Shown here: one piece after another, positions 28,418-37,075 of the stretch
Layout: every line of letters starts with the position of its first letter
Position numbering within the stretch: position 1 is the first letter of the stretch
Source: a virus
Strand: one strand, 5' to 3'
DNA: 42,153 nt
IMG/VR virus record: IMGVR_UViG_3300046744_000316
Location: 1-42,153 of that record
Notes under the pieces: generated by a model
What the model was told of the DNA's origin: nothing
Databases searched by the model: none
What the model saw: the letters and a program-made list of their open reading frames with translations, nothing else
Program-made: the position numbers and the translations under genes

Positions 28418-29617
28418 ATGATAGATTTATCCCCGTTTGAAAAAGTAATTGATGACTTGAAGCAAGAAGGCAAGTATAGAATTTTCAATGATATACTGCG
28501 TGAACGTGGAGACTTTCCAAAAGCAATTTGGTATGGTCCGTATAATATTAAAAATATTGTAAACTGGTGCAGCAATGATTACTTAGGAATGGGACAACAT
28601 AAAGTTGTAATAGATGCGATGCATACTGCATTGGACCAAACAGGTGCTGGTTCAGGTGGTACAAGAAACATTGGTGGTACATCGCACTATCACGTTGCAC
28701 TAGAATTTGAACTAGCGTCTTTGCATAGCAAGGAAAGGGCGTTGTTGTTCTCTAGTGCATTTGTCGCAAATGAATGGAGTCTAATTGCTTTAAGCAAAAT
28801 CATTCCCAACATTGTGTTTTTGAGTGACTCAAAGAATCACGCAAGCCTCATACAGGGTATCCGACACAGTGGTGCTGATAAATTAGTATGGCAGCACAAT
28901 GATATGGAGCAATTAGAGCAACGATTGGTCGAGAGTACCGCCAGCGGACAAGTCCCCTGCATTGTTTTCGAATCTATATATAGTATGGATGGCGATGTAA
29001 GCCCAATTGAAGCAATTTGCGACCTTGCCGACCGTTATGGAGCAATAACTTATATCGACGAAGTCCACGCTGTAGGATTGTATGGAGAAGCTGGAGCAGG
29101 GTATTTAGAAAAATTGAATATTCAAGATAGAGTTGATATTGTAAACGGAACACTCGGCAAAGCATTTGGCATCACAGGAGGTTATATTGCCGGAAAAGGG
29201 GTAGTCATAGACGCTGTCCGGAGTGTGGCTAGTGGATTTATTTTTACTACGTCACTGTCACCTGTGCTTTGTGCTGGAGCGTTGGCTAGTATAAAGTATT
29301 TAAAAGACCACAACGAACTCCGCGAACAGCATCAGGCTCAAGCAATGAAGTTAAAAACTAAATTGATTGAAGCTGGCGTGGAGGTTTTAGATAAAGCCTG
29401 TACTCATATCGTTCCTGTGATGATCCGTGATGCCAAAGTATGCAAAGCAATCAGTGATTGTTTATTAGATGACCACGGCATCTATGTTCAACCAATCAAC
29501 TATCCAACGGTTGCTGTGGGTGAGGAGCGTCTCCGTTTTGCTCCAACTCCACTTCATACTGACGCTATGATTGAAGAGTGTGTTATGGCAGTTACTAAAT
29601 GTCTCAATTCACTGTAG
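28418..29617 (+). CDS. hemA: 5-aminolevulinate synthase
   Basis: A 399-residue fold-type I PLP enzyme. Features that mark ALA synthase over other alpha-oxoamine synthases: the N-terminal YRIFNDI (R21 region for succinyl-CoA), GTRNIGGTSHYHVALE (81-96), FESIYSMDGD (184-193), TYIDEVHAVGLYG (211-223) with the PLP-ring Asp D214, NGTLGKAFG with the PLP Lys K248, FIFTTSLSP, and YVQPINYPTV. The pattern is alphaproteobacterial, and K248 has the same number as in Rhodobacter. It condenses glycine and succinyl-CoA to 5-aminolevulinate, the first step of heme in the C4 pathway. It opens the plus-strand glycan cluster and overlaps the next gene by 19 bases. It may boost host heme, or make ALA for another conjugate. 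Confidence 0.93.
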   Translation: MIDLSPFEKVIDDLKQEGKYRIFNDILRERGDFPKAIWYGPYNIKNIVNWCSNDYLGMGQHKVVIDAMHTALDQTGAGSGGTRNIGGTSHYHVALEFELASLHSKERALLFSSAFVANEWSLIALSKIIPNIVFLSDSKNHASLIQGIRHSGADKLVWQHNDMEQLEQRLVESTASGQVPCIVFESIYSMDGDVSPIEAICDLADRYGAITYIDEVHAVGLYGEAGAGYLEKLNIQDRVDIVNGTLGKAFGITGGYIAGKGVVIDAVRSVASGFIFTTSLSPVLCAGALASIKYLKDHNELREQHQAQAMKLKTKLIEAGVEVLDKACTHIVPVMIRDAKVCKAISDCLLDDHGIYVQPINYPTVAVGEERLRFAPTPLHTDAMIEECVMAVTKCLNSL

Positions 29618-30834
29618 AAGAAAAACGTATAGGACGTCTTGAAAGACAAAGAGACGCACAACACAATAAATCAAAAAAGGTATTGTCTCAAAAACTTATT
29701 ACCAAAAATTCTATAGAAGATTTTAATTGGTTGTTTCATAAAGAGCATATAAAATTAATAAAGAACAATAATAAAAAATTATTAATAATAGAAACACCTT
29801 TTCATTTAGCGCACAGCGATGTACCGTTTGATCAAGTAATTTATTTTAAAAACATTGTAAAAACATTTGAACATCTGCTACCTGATATTAAAAATGGTAA
29901 AATAAAAATAATATACTTGTTCGCAGATGCTTGGGGAACAGTAAACAATAACGAGTCACACAAAAGCTATAGCGGAGCACTTTTGGCATTAGACTTGTAC
30001 GATGTATTATACCAAGCCAACAAAAAAGCTGGAATTTTGGAACATAGTGTTTTTTGTACTGGTACTAGCTTGAAAGGTGTATTACAACAAGAAGATTGGC
30101 CTATTGTTTATTACAACGAACCTTTTAATAGATATTTTACAATTGGAGAAGACTTGCGTGTATCCAGTAGGTTTTTTAAAAAACATTTTTTGTGGTTAAA
30201 CAGAAGAACAAGAGATCATAAATTATATGCATTACATCAAGCTCATAAACACAAAATTTTTGATAATTCTTTGTATACATTCCACGACTTTGAAAATGAA
30301 ACTAATGAAGTTTATGAATTGAAATTAAAAAAATATACTCAAGATATAGATTTAGATTTCTTAAGTTATAAAACTTTGCCTGATGTATTAGATAATAATT
30401 ATGATTTAAAATATGATAATCAGCATCGAGAAACATTACTAAATTTAAAAAAACACGCAAATAAATGCTACGCAGAAATAGTAAGTGAATATATGGGTAG
30501 CGATCATAAAGTATTCTTGACAGAAAAAATTTCAAGAAGTATTGTAATGGGTAAACCTTTTCTTGTAATAGGCGATAGAGGAATGTTAGCCGAATTGCAA
30601 ACACTTGGTTTTCGCACGTTTGATGATTTTTGGGACGAAAGCTATGATAACCTACCAACTGTAAAAGAACGTATAGATGCTGTAATGTTTATATTAAAAG
30701 ATATACAGGAAAATCTATTGCACCTTAAAGGATATCAAGATCATATGCTTGAAATACTACAGCATAATAAAAAACATTACTTTGGTTCATACAAACAATC
30801 ACAATTAAAATACTTCAGAGAAATGATTAAATGA
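29599..30834 (+). CDS. Putative glycosyltransferase, 411 aa
   Basis: A large, Lys- and Asn-rich protein whose C-terminal third holds FLTEKISRSIVMGKPFLVIGDRGMLAELQTLGFRTFDDFWDESYD (about 307-351). This is a GT-B nucleotide-sugar-binding pattern common in phage and bacterial glycan clusters. The N-terminal half (IETPFHLAHSD ... IIYLFADAWG) is a second Rossmann-like domain. Very AT-rich codon use compared with the hemA gene just before it suggests separate origin. Acceptor and sugar unknown. Overlaps both neighbours. Confidence 0.55.
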   Translation: MSQFTVEEKRIGRLERQRDAQHNKSKKVLSQKLITKNSIEDFNWLFHKEHIKLIKNNNKKLLIIETPFHLAHSDVPFDQVIYFKNIVKTFEHLLPDIKNGKIKIIYLFADAWGTVNNNESHKSYSGALLALDLYDVLYQANKKAGILEHSVFCTGTSLKGVLQQEDWPIVYYNEPFNRYFTIGEDLRVSSRFFKKHFLWLNRRTRDHKLYALHQAHKHKIFDNSLYTFHDFENETNEVYELKLKKYTQDIDLDFLSYKTLPDVLDNNYDLKYDNQHRETLLNLKKHANKCYAEIVSEYMGSDHKVFLTEKISRSIVMGKPFLVIGDRGMLAELQTLGFRTFDDFWDESYDNLPTVKERIDAVMFILKDIQENLLHLKGYQDHMLEILQHNKKHYFGSYKQSQLKYFREMIK

Positions 30835-31373
30835 CGCCTAAGTTTGTGATTGATAATGTGGTTAATATGAGTCTATGGCAAGACACTGTTTGGATAAATC
30901 ATAGTAAAAAATTGTTTTTTGTTCCTATATGGCGAAATGGTAACACAGAGTTTATGTATGCTGCTGATAAATTTGGTTTTAAACTTGAAATTTTAGATAA
31001 CGTAGATTATATTGGATTCGCCTTCATCCGTAATCCTAATTTACGTATTGCTGGACAAATATGGCGAGCAATGCAAAATCAAGGATTGTCTTTTAACCAA
31101 TGCATCAAAAATCTAAATACAGATCTCGATCCACACTTCCGAACACAACATAGTTTTGTAGAAAAATATAATATAGAATATTATCTTGATCTTGATAATT
31201 TACAACTAACAGACAACGTAGATATCAATGAAATAATTTATCATATGCAAAAAATTAGTGATCCACGTTGCAAAACCAAAAATAAATCTAAATTAGAATC
31301 TAGATTAATTTACCATTCTTATTTAATAAAAACGATATACAAATTTGACTTTTTACTGTATAATAAATTATGA
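30831..31373 (+). CDS. Possible sulfotransferase-fold protein, 180 aa
   Basis: KLFFVPIWRNGNTEFMYAADKFGF (27-50) and IGFAFIRNPNLRIAGQIWRAM (61-81) resemble the 5'- and 3'-phosphate motifs of PAPS sulfotransferases, the second being the better match (RNP-x-x-R). The P-loop-like part lacks the usual K/R-x-G-T/S. The C-terminus is basic and helical. It is AT-rich like its neighbour. The assignment is weak; it could be a degenerate or novel transferase. Confidence 0.4.
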   Translation: MTPKFVIDNVVNMSLWQDTVWINHSKKLFFVPIWRNGNTEFMYAADKFGFKLEILDNVDYIGFAFIRNPNLRIAGQIWRAMQNQGLSFNQCIKNLNTDLDPHFRTQHSFVEKYNIEYYLDLDNLQLTDNVDINEIIYHMQKISDPRCKTKNKSKLESRLIYHSYLIKTIYKFDFLLYNKL

Positions 31374-32560
31374 TTATAAATGAAGCAAAAACTTGTAGAG
31401 TCTGTGCAAACAATATTAAACAGGTTGCTGACTTTGGAGAAATACATATAAACGATTTTCCTTTAGCACAAGGCACGAGCCCAGGCAGTGCGCCTATGGT
31501 ATTGGACCAGTGCATCAGCTGCAACCTTGTGCAACTTCGTCATACAGTTGATCCTAAGATATTATATGGAGAACATTATTGGTATCAAAGTGGTCTCAAC
31601 AATAAAATAAAACAAAATCTATTTGATATTGCTACAACTGTAAATGAAATTACCGAACCAGGAGATATAGTTTTAGATATTGGAGCAAACGACGGAACAC
31701 TATTATCAGCAGTTAGCAAAGATCGAACACGCATTGCCTGTGAACCTGCTCCAAATTTTTTAAATGATTTAGAACCACATAGTGATTATATTATAAATGA
31801 TTTATGGAACCACCAACTTATGCCCGATCAAAGTGTGGCAAGTGTAATTACTGCAATAGGAATGTTTTACGATATGGATGATCCAAACACTTTTATCAAT
31901 AGTGTTAGAGAGTGTTTACGTGCAGATGGTGTATTCATTGCACAGCTAATGACACTTGCTCCAATGCTTAGAATGAATGACATTGGTAATGTTTGTCACG
32001 AACATTTAGAATATTATAGTTACAAAAGCCTTGTTACTCTTTTTGAAAGGAATGGTTTAGAAATTGTTAAGGTTATTGAGAATGATATCCAAGGCGGAAG
32101 TTACCAAATTTATGCTACACACTATAACAAAGGCAGTGTTGAATACACCGAAGACATTTCAACAGTGGGAGAATTTTTTGAGTCTGTAAACAACAACAGC
32201 CGACAATTAAAAGATCTACTTTCAATGTATGCAAAGCAAGGCAAACGCTGTTATGTTTATGGTGCCAGCACAAAAGGCAACACAATATTACAGCTATGGA
32301 ATCTAAAAGAATATTTTGACGGAGCAGCCGAAATACATCCAGATAAGATTGGTAGATATACTGTGGGCACAGATATTCCTATTGTTGCTGAAGAAGAAGC
32401 ACTGTCCAAAGCAGATGTTTTATTTGTTCCTAACTATGGATTCAAAGATGTGTTTACTAAAAAGTTAGATATGTGGATACGCAAAGGTGGCAAATTACTA
32501 TTTGCTATGCCAACTGTAGAAGAAATAAACAATGAAAACATTAATACTAGCAACACCTAG
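31370..32560 (+). CDS. NDP-sugar C-methyltransferase type three-domain methyltransferase
   Basis: A 396-residue protein with three parts: an N-terminal zinc motif CRVCAN...CISCNLVQL (9-57), a SAM-binding domain with VLDIGANDGTLLSAV (about 99-113) and ITAIGMFYDMDDP, and a C-terminal Rossmann-like domain (YVYGASTKGNTILQLW, about 297-312). This is the layout of sugar C-3 methyltransferases such as TylC3 and NovU. It probably methylates a dTDP/GDP-4-keto sugar before transfer. Overlaps both neighbours. Confidence 0.8.
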   Translation: MIINEAKTCRVCANNIKQVADFGEIHINDFPLAQGTSPGSAPMVLDQCISCNLVQLRHTVDPKILYGEHYWYQSGLNNKIKQNLFDIATTVNEITEPGDIVLDIGANDGTLLSAVSKDRTRIACEPAPNFLNDLEPHSDYIINDLWNHQLMPDQSVASVITAIGMFYDMDDPNTFINSVRECLRADGVFIAQLMTLAPMLRMNDIGNVCHEHLEYYSYKSLVTLFERNGLEIVKVIENDIQGGSYQIYATHYNKGSVEYTEDISTVGEFFESVNNNSRQLKDLLSMYAKQGKRCYVYGASTKGNTILQLWNLKEYFDGAAEIHPDKIGRYTVGTDIPIVAEEEALSKADVLFVPNYGFKDVFTKKLDMWIRKGGKLLFAMPTVEEINNENINTSNT

Positions 32561-33245
32561 AAGCGGTTCACACGCTTATGCAAGTCTTTGGCCTATTGAT
32601 TATAGCGAAGTAATGAATATCGAAGACTTACTGTTACCAAGGTTAGAACACAATGGAAAAATTGATTACAATGTTTGTAGCGACGATTTCTTACACGCAT
32701 TGAACACATTTGATTTTCAACGTGCTTATGATCTGCGACCAGTTATGCAAATTCAACATTTCGTTCTAACTTTTGATAGCTCGCTTATAAAAACAAAAAC
32801 TAAACAATATCCTGATAAAGAAACATTTTTAAATGAACACAAAAATAGATGGTTAAAAATAAAAGATAGACAAGACTGGACCATTAAATTAATTGAATAC
32901 CAAGGTGTTCCAGAAAGCATTATTTTTGATATGATAAAGTGTTCAGACAACACAGTCGCACTTAAACGCAAAGATTTGAAAGCACAAGCATTAAGTCTTT
33001 GTGTAACCAATATGACACAAAATTGGCATAACAGTACAGAATCAATAAAACTAGATTATGATTTGTTCAAACGTAGTTTAGAAAGTATAATGCAAAACAA
33101 CAATTGGGTAGACAAATTCAATGTAGATACTATATACTATGAAGACTTAGATTTATCTAAAAGCAAAATTAAAAAAAATAAAAACAAAATAGATTATGAT
33201 GAGCAAAAACTGAATAAAATATATGTTGAAACAATTAATAGCTGA
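32532..33245 (+). CDS. Sulfotransferase-like protein, 237 aa
   Basis: Opens MKTLILATPRSGSHAYASLW, the PAPS 5'-phosphosulfate loop (TPRSGSH). A second motif TVALKRKDLKAQALSLCVTNMTQNWHN (about 141-167) fits the 3'-phosphate region (R-x-x-L). The rest is helical and Lys-rich. Probable sulfation of a glycan or lipid. Overlaps both neighbours by 22-29 bases. Confidence 0.6.
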   Translation: MKTLILATPRSGSHAYASLWPIDYSEVMNIEDLLLPRLEHNGKIDYNVCSDDFLHALNTFDFQRAYDLRPVMQIQHFVLTFDSSLIKTKTKQYPDKETFLNEHKNRWLKIKDRQDWTIKLIEYQGVPESIIFDMIKCSDNTVALKRKDLKAQALSLCVTNMTQNWHNSTESIKLDYDLFKRSLESIMQNNNWVDKFNVDTIYYEDLDLSKSKIKKNKNKIDYDEQKLNKIYVETINS

Positions 33246-33879
33246 TACAGACTTTAGCGAAGCATACCGTATAGAAAGCAGTACTTATTTTAAAAATATT
33301 ACTTCTACCGACCTTGATTATTGGAACGTACACGAAGAAATATTTTCTACAGTGGAAAAAGATGCTAAAATATTAGATATCGGAACTTGGTTTGGTATAG
33401 TTCCGTGGGGACTGCAACAACTTGGCTATAAAAATGTGCAATGCACAGAGTGCGAAGCACATAGTCAAAGCAAGAAAGAAAGTTTTAACAAATTACATCG
33501 ACATTTTAATATATCGCCATTTGAACTACATATAAAACCTCAAACAAATTTTATTTTACCACAAAAATATGATGTGATAACGATAACAAAAACCAATTTA
33601 CACTGGAAGACAGAACAGGTTGTACATTACAATGGAAGTGAAGTGAATACTGAATGGCAAGTGCTTGGCGCTGATAACAAACAACACACATTTTTTTCAT
33701 TGTACAAAATTGAGGATTGGCAATATCTTTTCAATAAAGCATTTGATTATCTCAATCCAGGAGGTAGGTTACTAATCAATCCAGAGCCAGCTTTTGATAA
33801 TATAGATTACTATGCAGATACAAATAAGTTCTTACTCCAATACAAGAAGGATAATCATTTGGAGATAAAAAAAGAATGA
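33223..33879 (+). CDS. SAM-dependent methyltransferase, 218 aa
   Basis: A class I methyltransferase with motif I AKILDIGTWFGIVPWGLQQLG (48-68), post-I VQCTECEAHSQSK (73-85), motif II-like YDVITITKTNLHW and AFDYLNPGGRLLINPEP near the end. The substrate is unknown; by context it acts on a sugar or small metabolite of the cluster. Overlaps the next gene by four bases. Confidence 0.7.
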   Translation: MLKQLIADTDFSEAYRIESSTYFKNITSTDLDYWNVHEEIFSTVEKDAKILDIGTWFGIVPWGLQQLGYKNVQCTECEAHSQSKKESFNKLHRHFNISPFELHIKPQTNFILPQKYDVITITKTNLHWKTEQVVHYNGSEVNTEWQVLGADNKQHTFFSLYKIEDWQYLFNKAFDYLNPGGRLLINPEPAFDNIDYYADTNKFLLQYKKDNHLEIKKE

Positions 33880-34772
33880 GTTATTATATAGCAGGTGATA
33901 GGGGACTTGTAGGTAGACACTATCGTAAATTTAAAAAAGATGCTAGAGGCGGTAACACCAGTAACACCGATTATTCTCATTACGTCAGCACGTACACACA
34001 TTTATTAGCAGGGCCCAAACCAACTCATCTTGTAATTAATGCTGCGACTGTTGGAGGATTGCAAGAGGACTTAGATGATAGTTTTAACTTGCTAATGAGA
34101 AATTTAAAAATACAAAACAATCTATTTGACGTAGCAGCAGAAGCAGGTATACAAAGAGTGTTATTACAAGGAAGCACTTGTAGTTATCCGGAAACAGGCC
34201 CTCAGCCTTTTATGGAGTTACAACTGTTATCTGGAAAACCTTTTGAAGGTTATATGACTACTGCACTTCCTAAACTTGTGGGTATGTATCAATGTAGAGC
34301 AAGTAATGATAAGAATAATACCAAATGGCGTACAGCAATTTGTACAAATATGTTTGGTCCTGGCGACAGGACTGGAGAACACGCTCACGTTGTTGGTGCC
34401 CTTATGCAAAAGTTTGTAGATGCTGTGAAGAAAGATTACACTGAAGTTGAAATATGGGGAGACGGCAGTCAAAGCAGAGATATTCTGTATATCAAAGATG
34501 CAGTTCGTGCAATGGATTTAACATTAAACAACGATATGTTTGACACAGTTAACATTGCAAGCGGTGTAGAAATTACCATCAAAGAACTAGCTGAACATTT
34601 AAAGACAATTAGTGGATTCAACGGGCGTTTATTCTATAACACCGATAAGCCTACAGGCATAATGAAACGAAGCATAAACATTGAAAGATTAAAATCGTTA
34701 GGATGGAAAGCAGAATATACAATGAAAGAAGCATTAGAACAAACTTACAGGTGGTACTATGATAACACCTAA
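33876..34772 (+). CDS. GDP-L-fucose-synthase-like extended SDR, Thr in place of catalytic Tyr
   Basis: A 298-residue NAD(P)-binding protein: YIAGDRGLVGRHY (4-16) is the Rossmann loop, AATVGG (56-61), LLQGSTCSYP (96-105) like the GSSCIYP of GDP-fucose synthase, and late ASGVEITIKELAE. The catalytic YxxxK should appear as YAxAK, but the sequence is GYMTTALPK (125-133): K133 has T129 four before it, and the nearest Tyr is Y126. This could be a degraded site, a three-residue insertion that moves the Tyr, or altered chemistry. It likely makes or mimics a 6-deoxysugar. Overlaps the next gene by 14 bases. Confidence 0.7.
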   Translation: MSYYIAGDRGLVGRHYRKFKKDARGGNTSNTDYSHYVSTYTHLLAGPKPTHLVINAATVGGLQEDLDDSFNLLMRNLKIQNNLFDVAAEAGIQRVLLQGSTCSYPETGPQPFMELQLLSGKPFEGYMTTALPKLVGMYQCRASNDKNNTKWRTAICTNMFGPGDRTGEHAHVVGALMQKFVDAVKKDYTEVEIWGDGSQSRDILYIKDAVRAMDLTLNNDMFDTVNIASGVEITIKELAEHLKTISGFNGRLFYNTDKPTGIMKRSINIERLKSLGWKAEYTMKEALEQTYRWYYDNT

Positions 34773-35829
34773 TGCACATATGCATCCTGTTTACGATGCC
34801 AACGAAAAAAATGCTGTAACTGATTATTTAAACAGCGGCGGCTGGATAATGGAACACACAAAAACTAGAGAACTAGAAAAAATGATTTGTGATTACACTG
34901 GTGCTAAATTTGCACATATGGTTCCTAGTGCTACAATGGGATTATTGCTCTGTAGTATGTTATCCAATATCAAACACAACGAACGTTTTGATTGTCCTGC
35001 ATACACGCAAGCTGCAACAGCTAACGGTGCAATGCTGCTAGGTGGTAAGCCCCGTTTTGTAGATGTAGATCCAACAACGTTTACTTTAAATTTTAATCAT
35101 ATAAGAAATAGAGTCGTTTTTATTACAAGTATCAATGGCAGAACTCCTGCTCATTACGAACATAAAATAAAAATGTTACAAGATGACGGACATTTTGTTA
35201 TTGAAGATGCAGCACAGGCATTGGGCAGCTGGCATAGAGATAGACACGTTGGTACCATTGGACACGTAGGCGTGTTTAGTTTCGGGGCACCTAAAATTAT
35301 CACAACCGGACAAGGTGGTTGTATAGTAACAAATGATATTGGTTTAAGTGAACGAATACACGCTATCAAAAACTTTGGTAGGACTGTAGGAGTTGGAGAA
35401 GTTTACAACGTAATGGGTATGAACTTTAAATTTACTGATTTACAGGCAGCATTTGGAATTGAACAAATGAAAAAATTACCAGAGATCATTGAACGTAAAA
35501 AACACATTTATGATTTTTATAGGAATAAATTAAAAGATGTATGTGATTTTGTTCCAACTGATTTAAATAAGGTTACACCAACTTATCCAGAAATACTTGT
35601 CAATGATAGAGACAAACTTGCAAAACATCTAGGCAATTTTGGTTACGGCACTAGGGCTGTATACTCTAATCTAGGAGCACAACCGTACCTGCGTAATAGA
35701 ACAATACCGTGGGCTCCAAATACAGATTACATTGCTGCTAGAGGATTGCAGATTCCGAGTGCAAACGATTTACTAGATTATGATATGAATGAACTTTGCA
35801 CTGTTATCAAAGAGCACTATAAACTTTAA
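34759..35829 (+). CDS. DegT/DnrJ/EryC1/StrS-family sugar aminotransferase
   Basis: A 356-residue PLP protein. FVIEDAAQALGS (about 149-160) holds the PLP Asp, GVFSFGAPKIITTGQGGCIV (about 172-191) the Schiff-base Lys, and HAIKNFGRT, NFKFTDLQAAFGIEQM are family landmarks. It transfers an amino group to a keto-sugar nucleotide, as in perosamine or 4-amino-sugar synthesis. The enzyme couples well with the SDR upstream. It converges with and overlaps the epimerase on the other strand at 35807-35829. Confidence 0.88.
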   Translation: MITPNAHMHPVYDANEKNAVTDYLNSGGWIMEHTKTRELEKMICDYTGAKFAHMVPSATMGLLLCSMLSNIKHNERFDCPAYTQAATANGAMLLGGKPRFVDVDPTTFTLNFNHIRNRVVFITSINGRTPAHYEHKIKMLQDDGHFVIEDAAQALGSWHRDRHVGTIGHVGVFSFGAPKIITTGQGGCIVTNDIGLSERIHAIKNFGRTVGVGEVYNVMGMNFKFTDLQAAFGIEQMKKLPEIIERKKHIYDFYRNKLKDVCDFVPTDLNKVTPTYPEILVNDRDKLAKHLGNFGYGTRAVYSNLGAQPYLRNRTIPWAPNTDYIAARGLQIPSANDLLDYDMNELCTVIKEHYKL

Positions 35830-36700
35830 TTAGATTGTCTATGCCTTGCTCAAGACTTTCAGTGGCATAAAAGTCTAATGTTCTTATCTTGCTGTAGTCT
35901 ACAAAATAATTTCTTCCATCTTGGTCGTGTTCAAGTGTTGTATTTTTTTCAAAATTCCAATTAGGCAATCTATTTTTTATTATTTGGCAAACTTCAAACT
36001 TTGTAAAATTTAATTTATTATCACCAACGTTCCATACTTGTCCTTGCATTATTTCAAATTGTTCTAAAGCCATTGCAAATGCTTTTACTAAATCATTTAC
36101 TGCTAGAAATGTTCTTTTATGGTGCCCTTCGTAAAGTATCATAGATTGGTTGTTACAGGCTTTGCGTACAAAATCATTTATTAACAAATCGTGTCTAAGT
36201 CTATTGCTTACGCCAAATGCTGTCGCAGGCCTAAGTATGACGCTGGTTTTGTTTAAATAGTTCTCGCCTAATAGTTTGTATTCAGCATAGGTGCTTATAG
36301 GATTGGCTTGGATATGTTCTGTGCATACACAATCCAATGATCCATAGACACTGCCTGTGCTTGCATATATAAAAGGCTTTTCTAGTGCAGCATCTATAAT
36401 CCTTTTAGTGCCTTCAACATTTACTTTGTAAGCCAAGTCAGGTTCCAAGTTACAAGCAGGAAAGCCAATAATGCCAGCTAAATGTATTATTGCATCGGCT
36501 TGTTTTATTATAGGTTCAACTTCCGGTGTGCAAATATCTACACAATGTAGATTAAAGTTATCGTTGTCCACTATGTTGAGTACAGGTTCAATACCCCACT
36601 TGAGCCAATCTATACAATCAACAGTATGACCTTGACGTAAAAAATATTCACTGAGCCTGCATCCTATATAACCTGCGCCGCCTGTTATTGCTATTCGCAT
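35807..36700 (-). CDS. NAD-dependent epimerase/dehydratase (extended SDR)
   Basis: From ATG 36698-36700 (MRIAITGGAGYIGCRLSEYFLRQG), a 297-residue protein with the GGAGYIG cofactor loop, IIHLAGI, YASTGSVYG (catalytic Ser/Thr) and TYAEYKLLGE (Y-x-x-x-K catalytic pair). The active site is intact, unlike that of the plus-strand SDR. A UDP/GDP-sugar 4-epimerase or reductase is likely. Overlaps the cupin gene by ten bases. Confidence 0.85.
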   Translation of the reverse strand: MRIAITGGAGYIGCRLSEYFLRQGHTVDCIDWLKWGIEPVLNIVDNDNFNLHCVDICTPEVEPIIKQADAIIHLAGIIGFPACNLEPDLAYKVNVEGTKRIIDAALEKPFIYASTGSVYGSLDCVCTEHIQANPISTYAEYKLLGENYLNKTSVILRPATAFGVSNRLRHDLLINDFVRKACNNQSMILYEGHHKRTFLAVNDLVKAFAMALEQFEIMQGQVWNVGDNKLNFTKFEVCQIIKNRLPNWNFEKNTTLEHDQDGRNYFVDYSKIRTLDFYATESLEQGIDNLIKVYSAL

Positions 36701-37065
36701 TTGGTAATTGGTTCCTCGCAATCATTCCAACGTTTTGTTAACATAGCAATCATTTTACAGTCAGCAGTTGGATAAAATGTATGCGGCACACCCAATGGCA
36801 AGTATATACAATCACCAGCACTAACTGGTGTGACTAATTCTTTACCATCTGTCATTTCAGTATACACCCCTTCTCCTTCTACAAACATAATATATTCGTC
36901 GAACTCCTTGTGATAATGATGTCCTCTGACAGCACCTTTGAGTGTAACAATATAATTCCATTCAACTATATTATATTGTTCAGGATAGAATGTTTGTATA
37001 ATACCTCTACCATCTTTGAATGTCATAGGATTTATTTCTGGCTCTATCTTCACAATACGCTTCAT
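36691..37065 (-). CDS. Cupin, sugar 3,4-/3,5-epimerase-isomerase type
   Basis: A 124-residue single-domain cupin. Motif 1: GAVRGHHYHKEFDEYIMFVEGEG (44-66), motif 2: GDCIYLPLGVPHTFYP (83-98). It resembles WxcM/FdtA-like sugar isomerases and dTDP-4-dehydrorhamnose epimerases, which isomerise keto sugars in surface-glycan routes. It is first of a two-gene minus unit with the epimerase. Divergent from the SGNH gene with only ten bases between the starts. Confidence 0.75.
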   Translation of the reverse strand: MKRIVKIEPEINPMTFKDGRGIIQTFYPEQYNIVEWNYIVTLKGAVRGHHYHKEFDEYIMFVEGEGVYTEMTDGKELVTPVSAGDCIYLPLGVPHTFYPTADCKMIAMLTKRWNDCEEPITKCE

Positions 37066-37075
37066 AAGTATATAT

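Noticed and set aside
28418-29617. 8-amino-7-oxononanoate synthase (BioF) or glycine C-acetyltransferase
   Set aside because: The R21-region YRIFNDI, GTRNIGGTSHYH, SMDGD and YVQPINYPTV segments follow ALA synthase, not BioF or Kbl.
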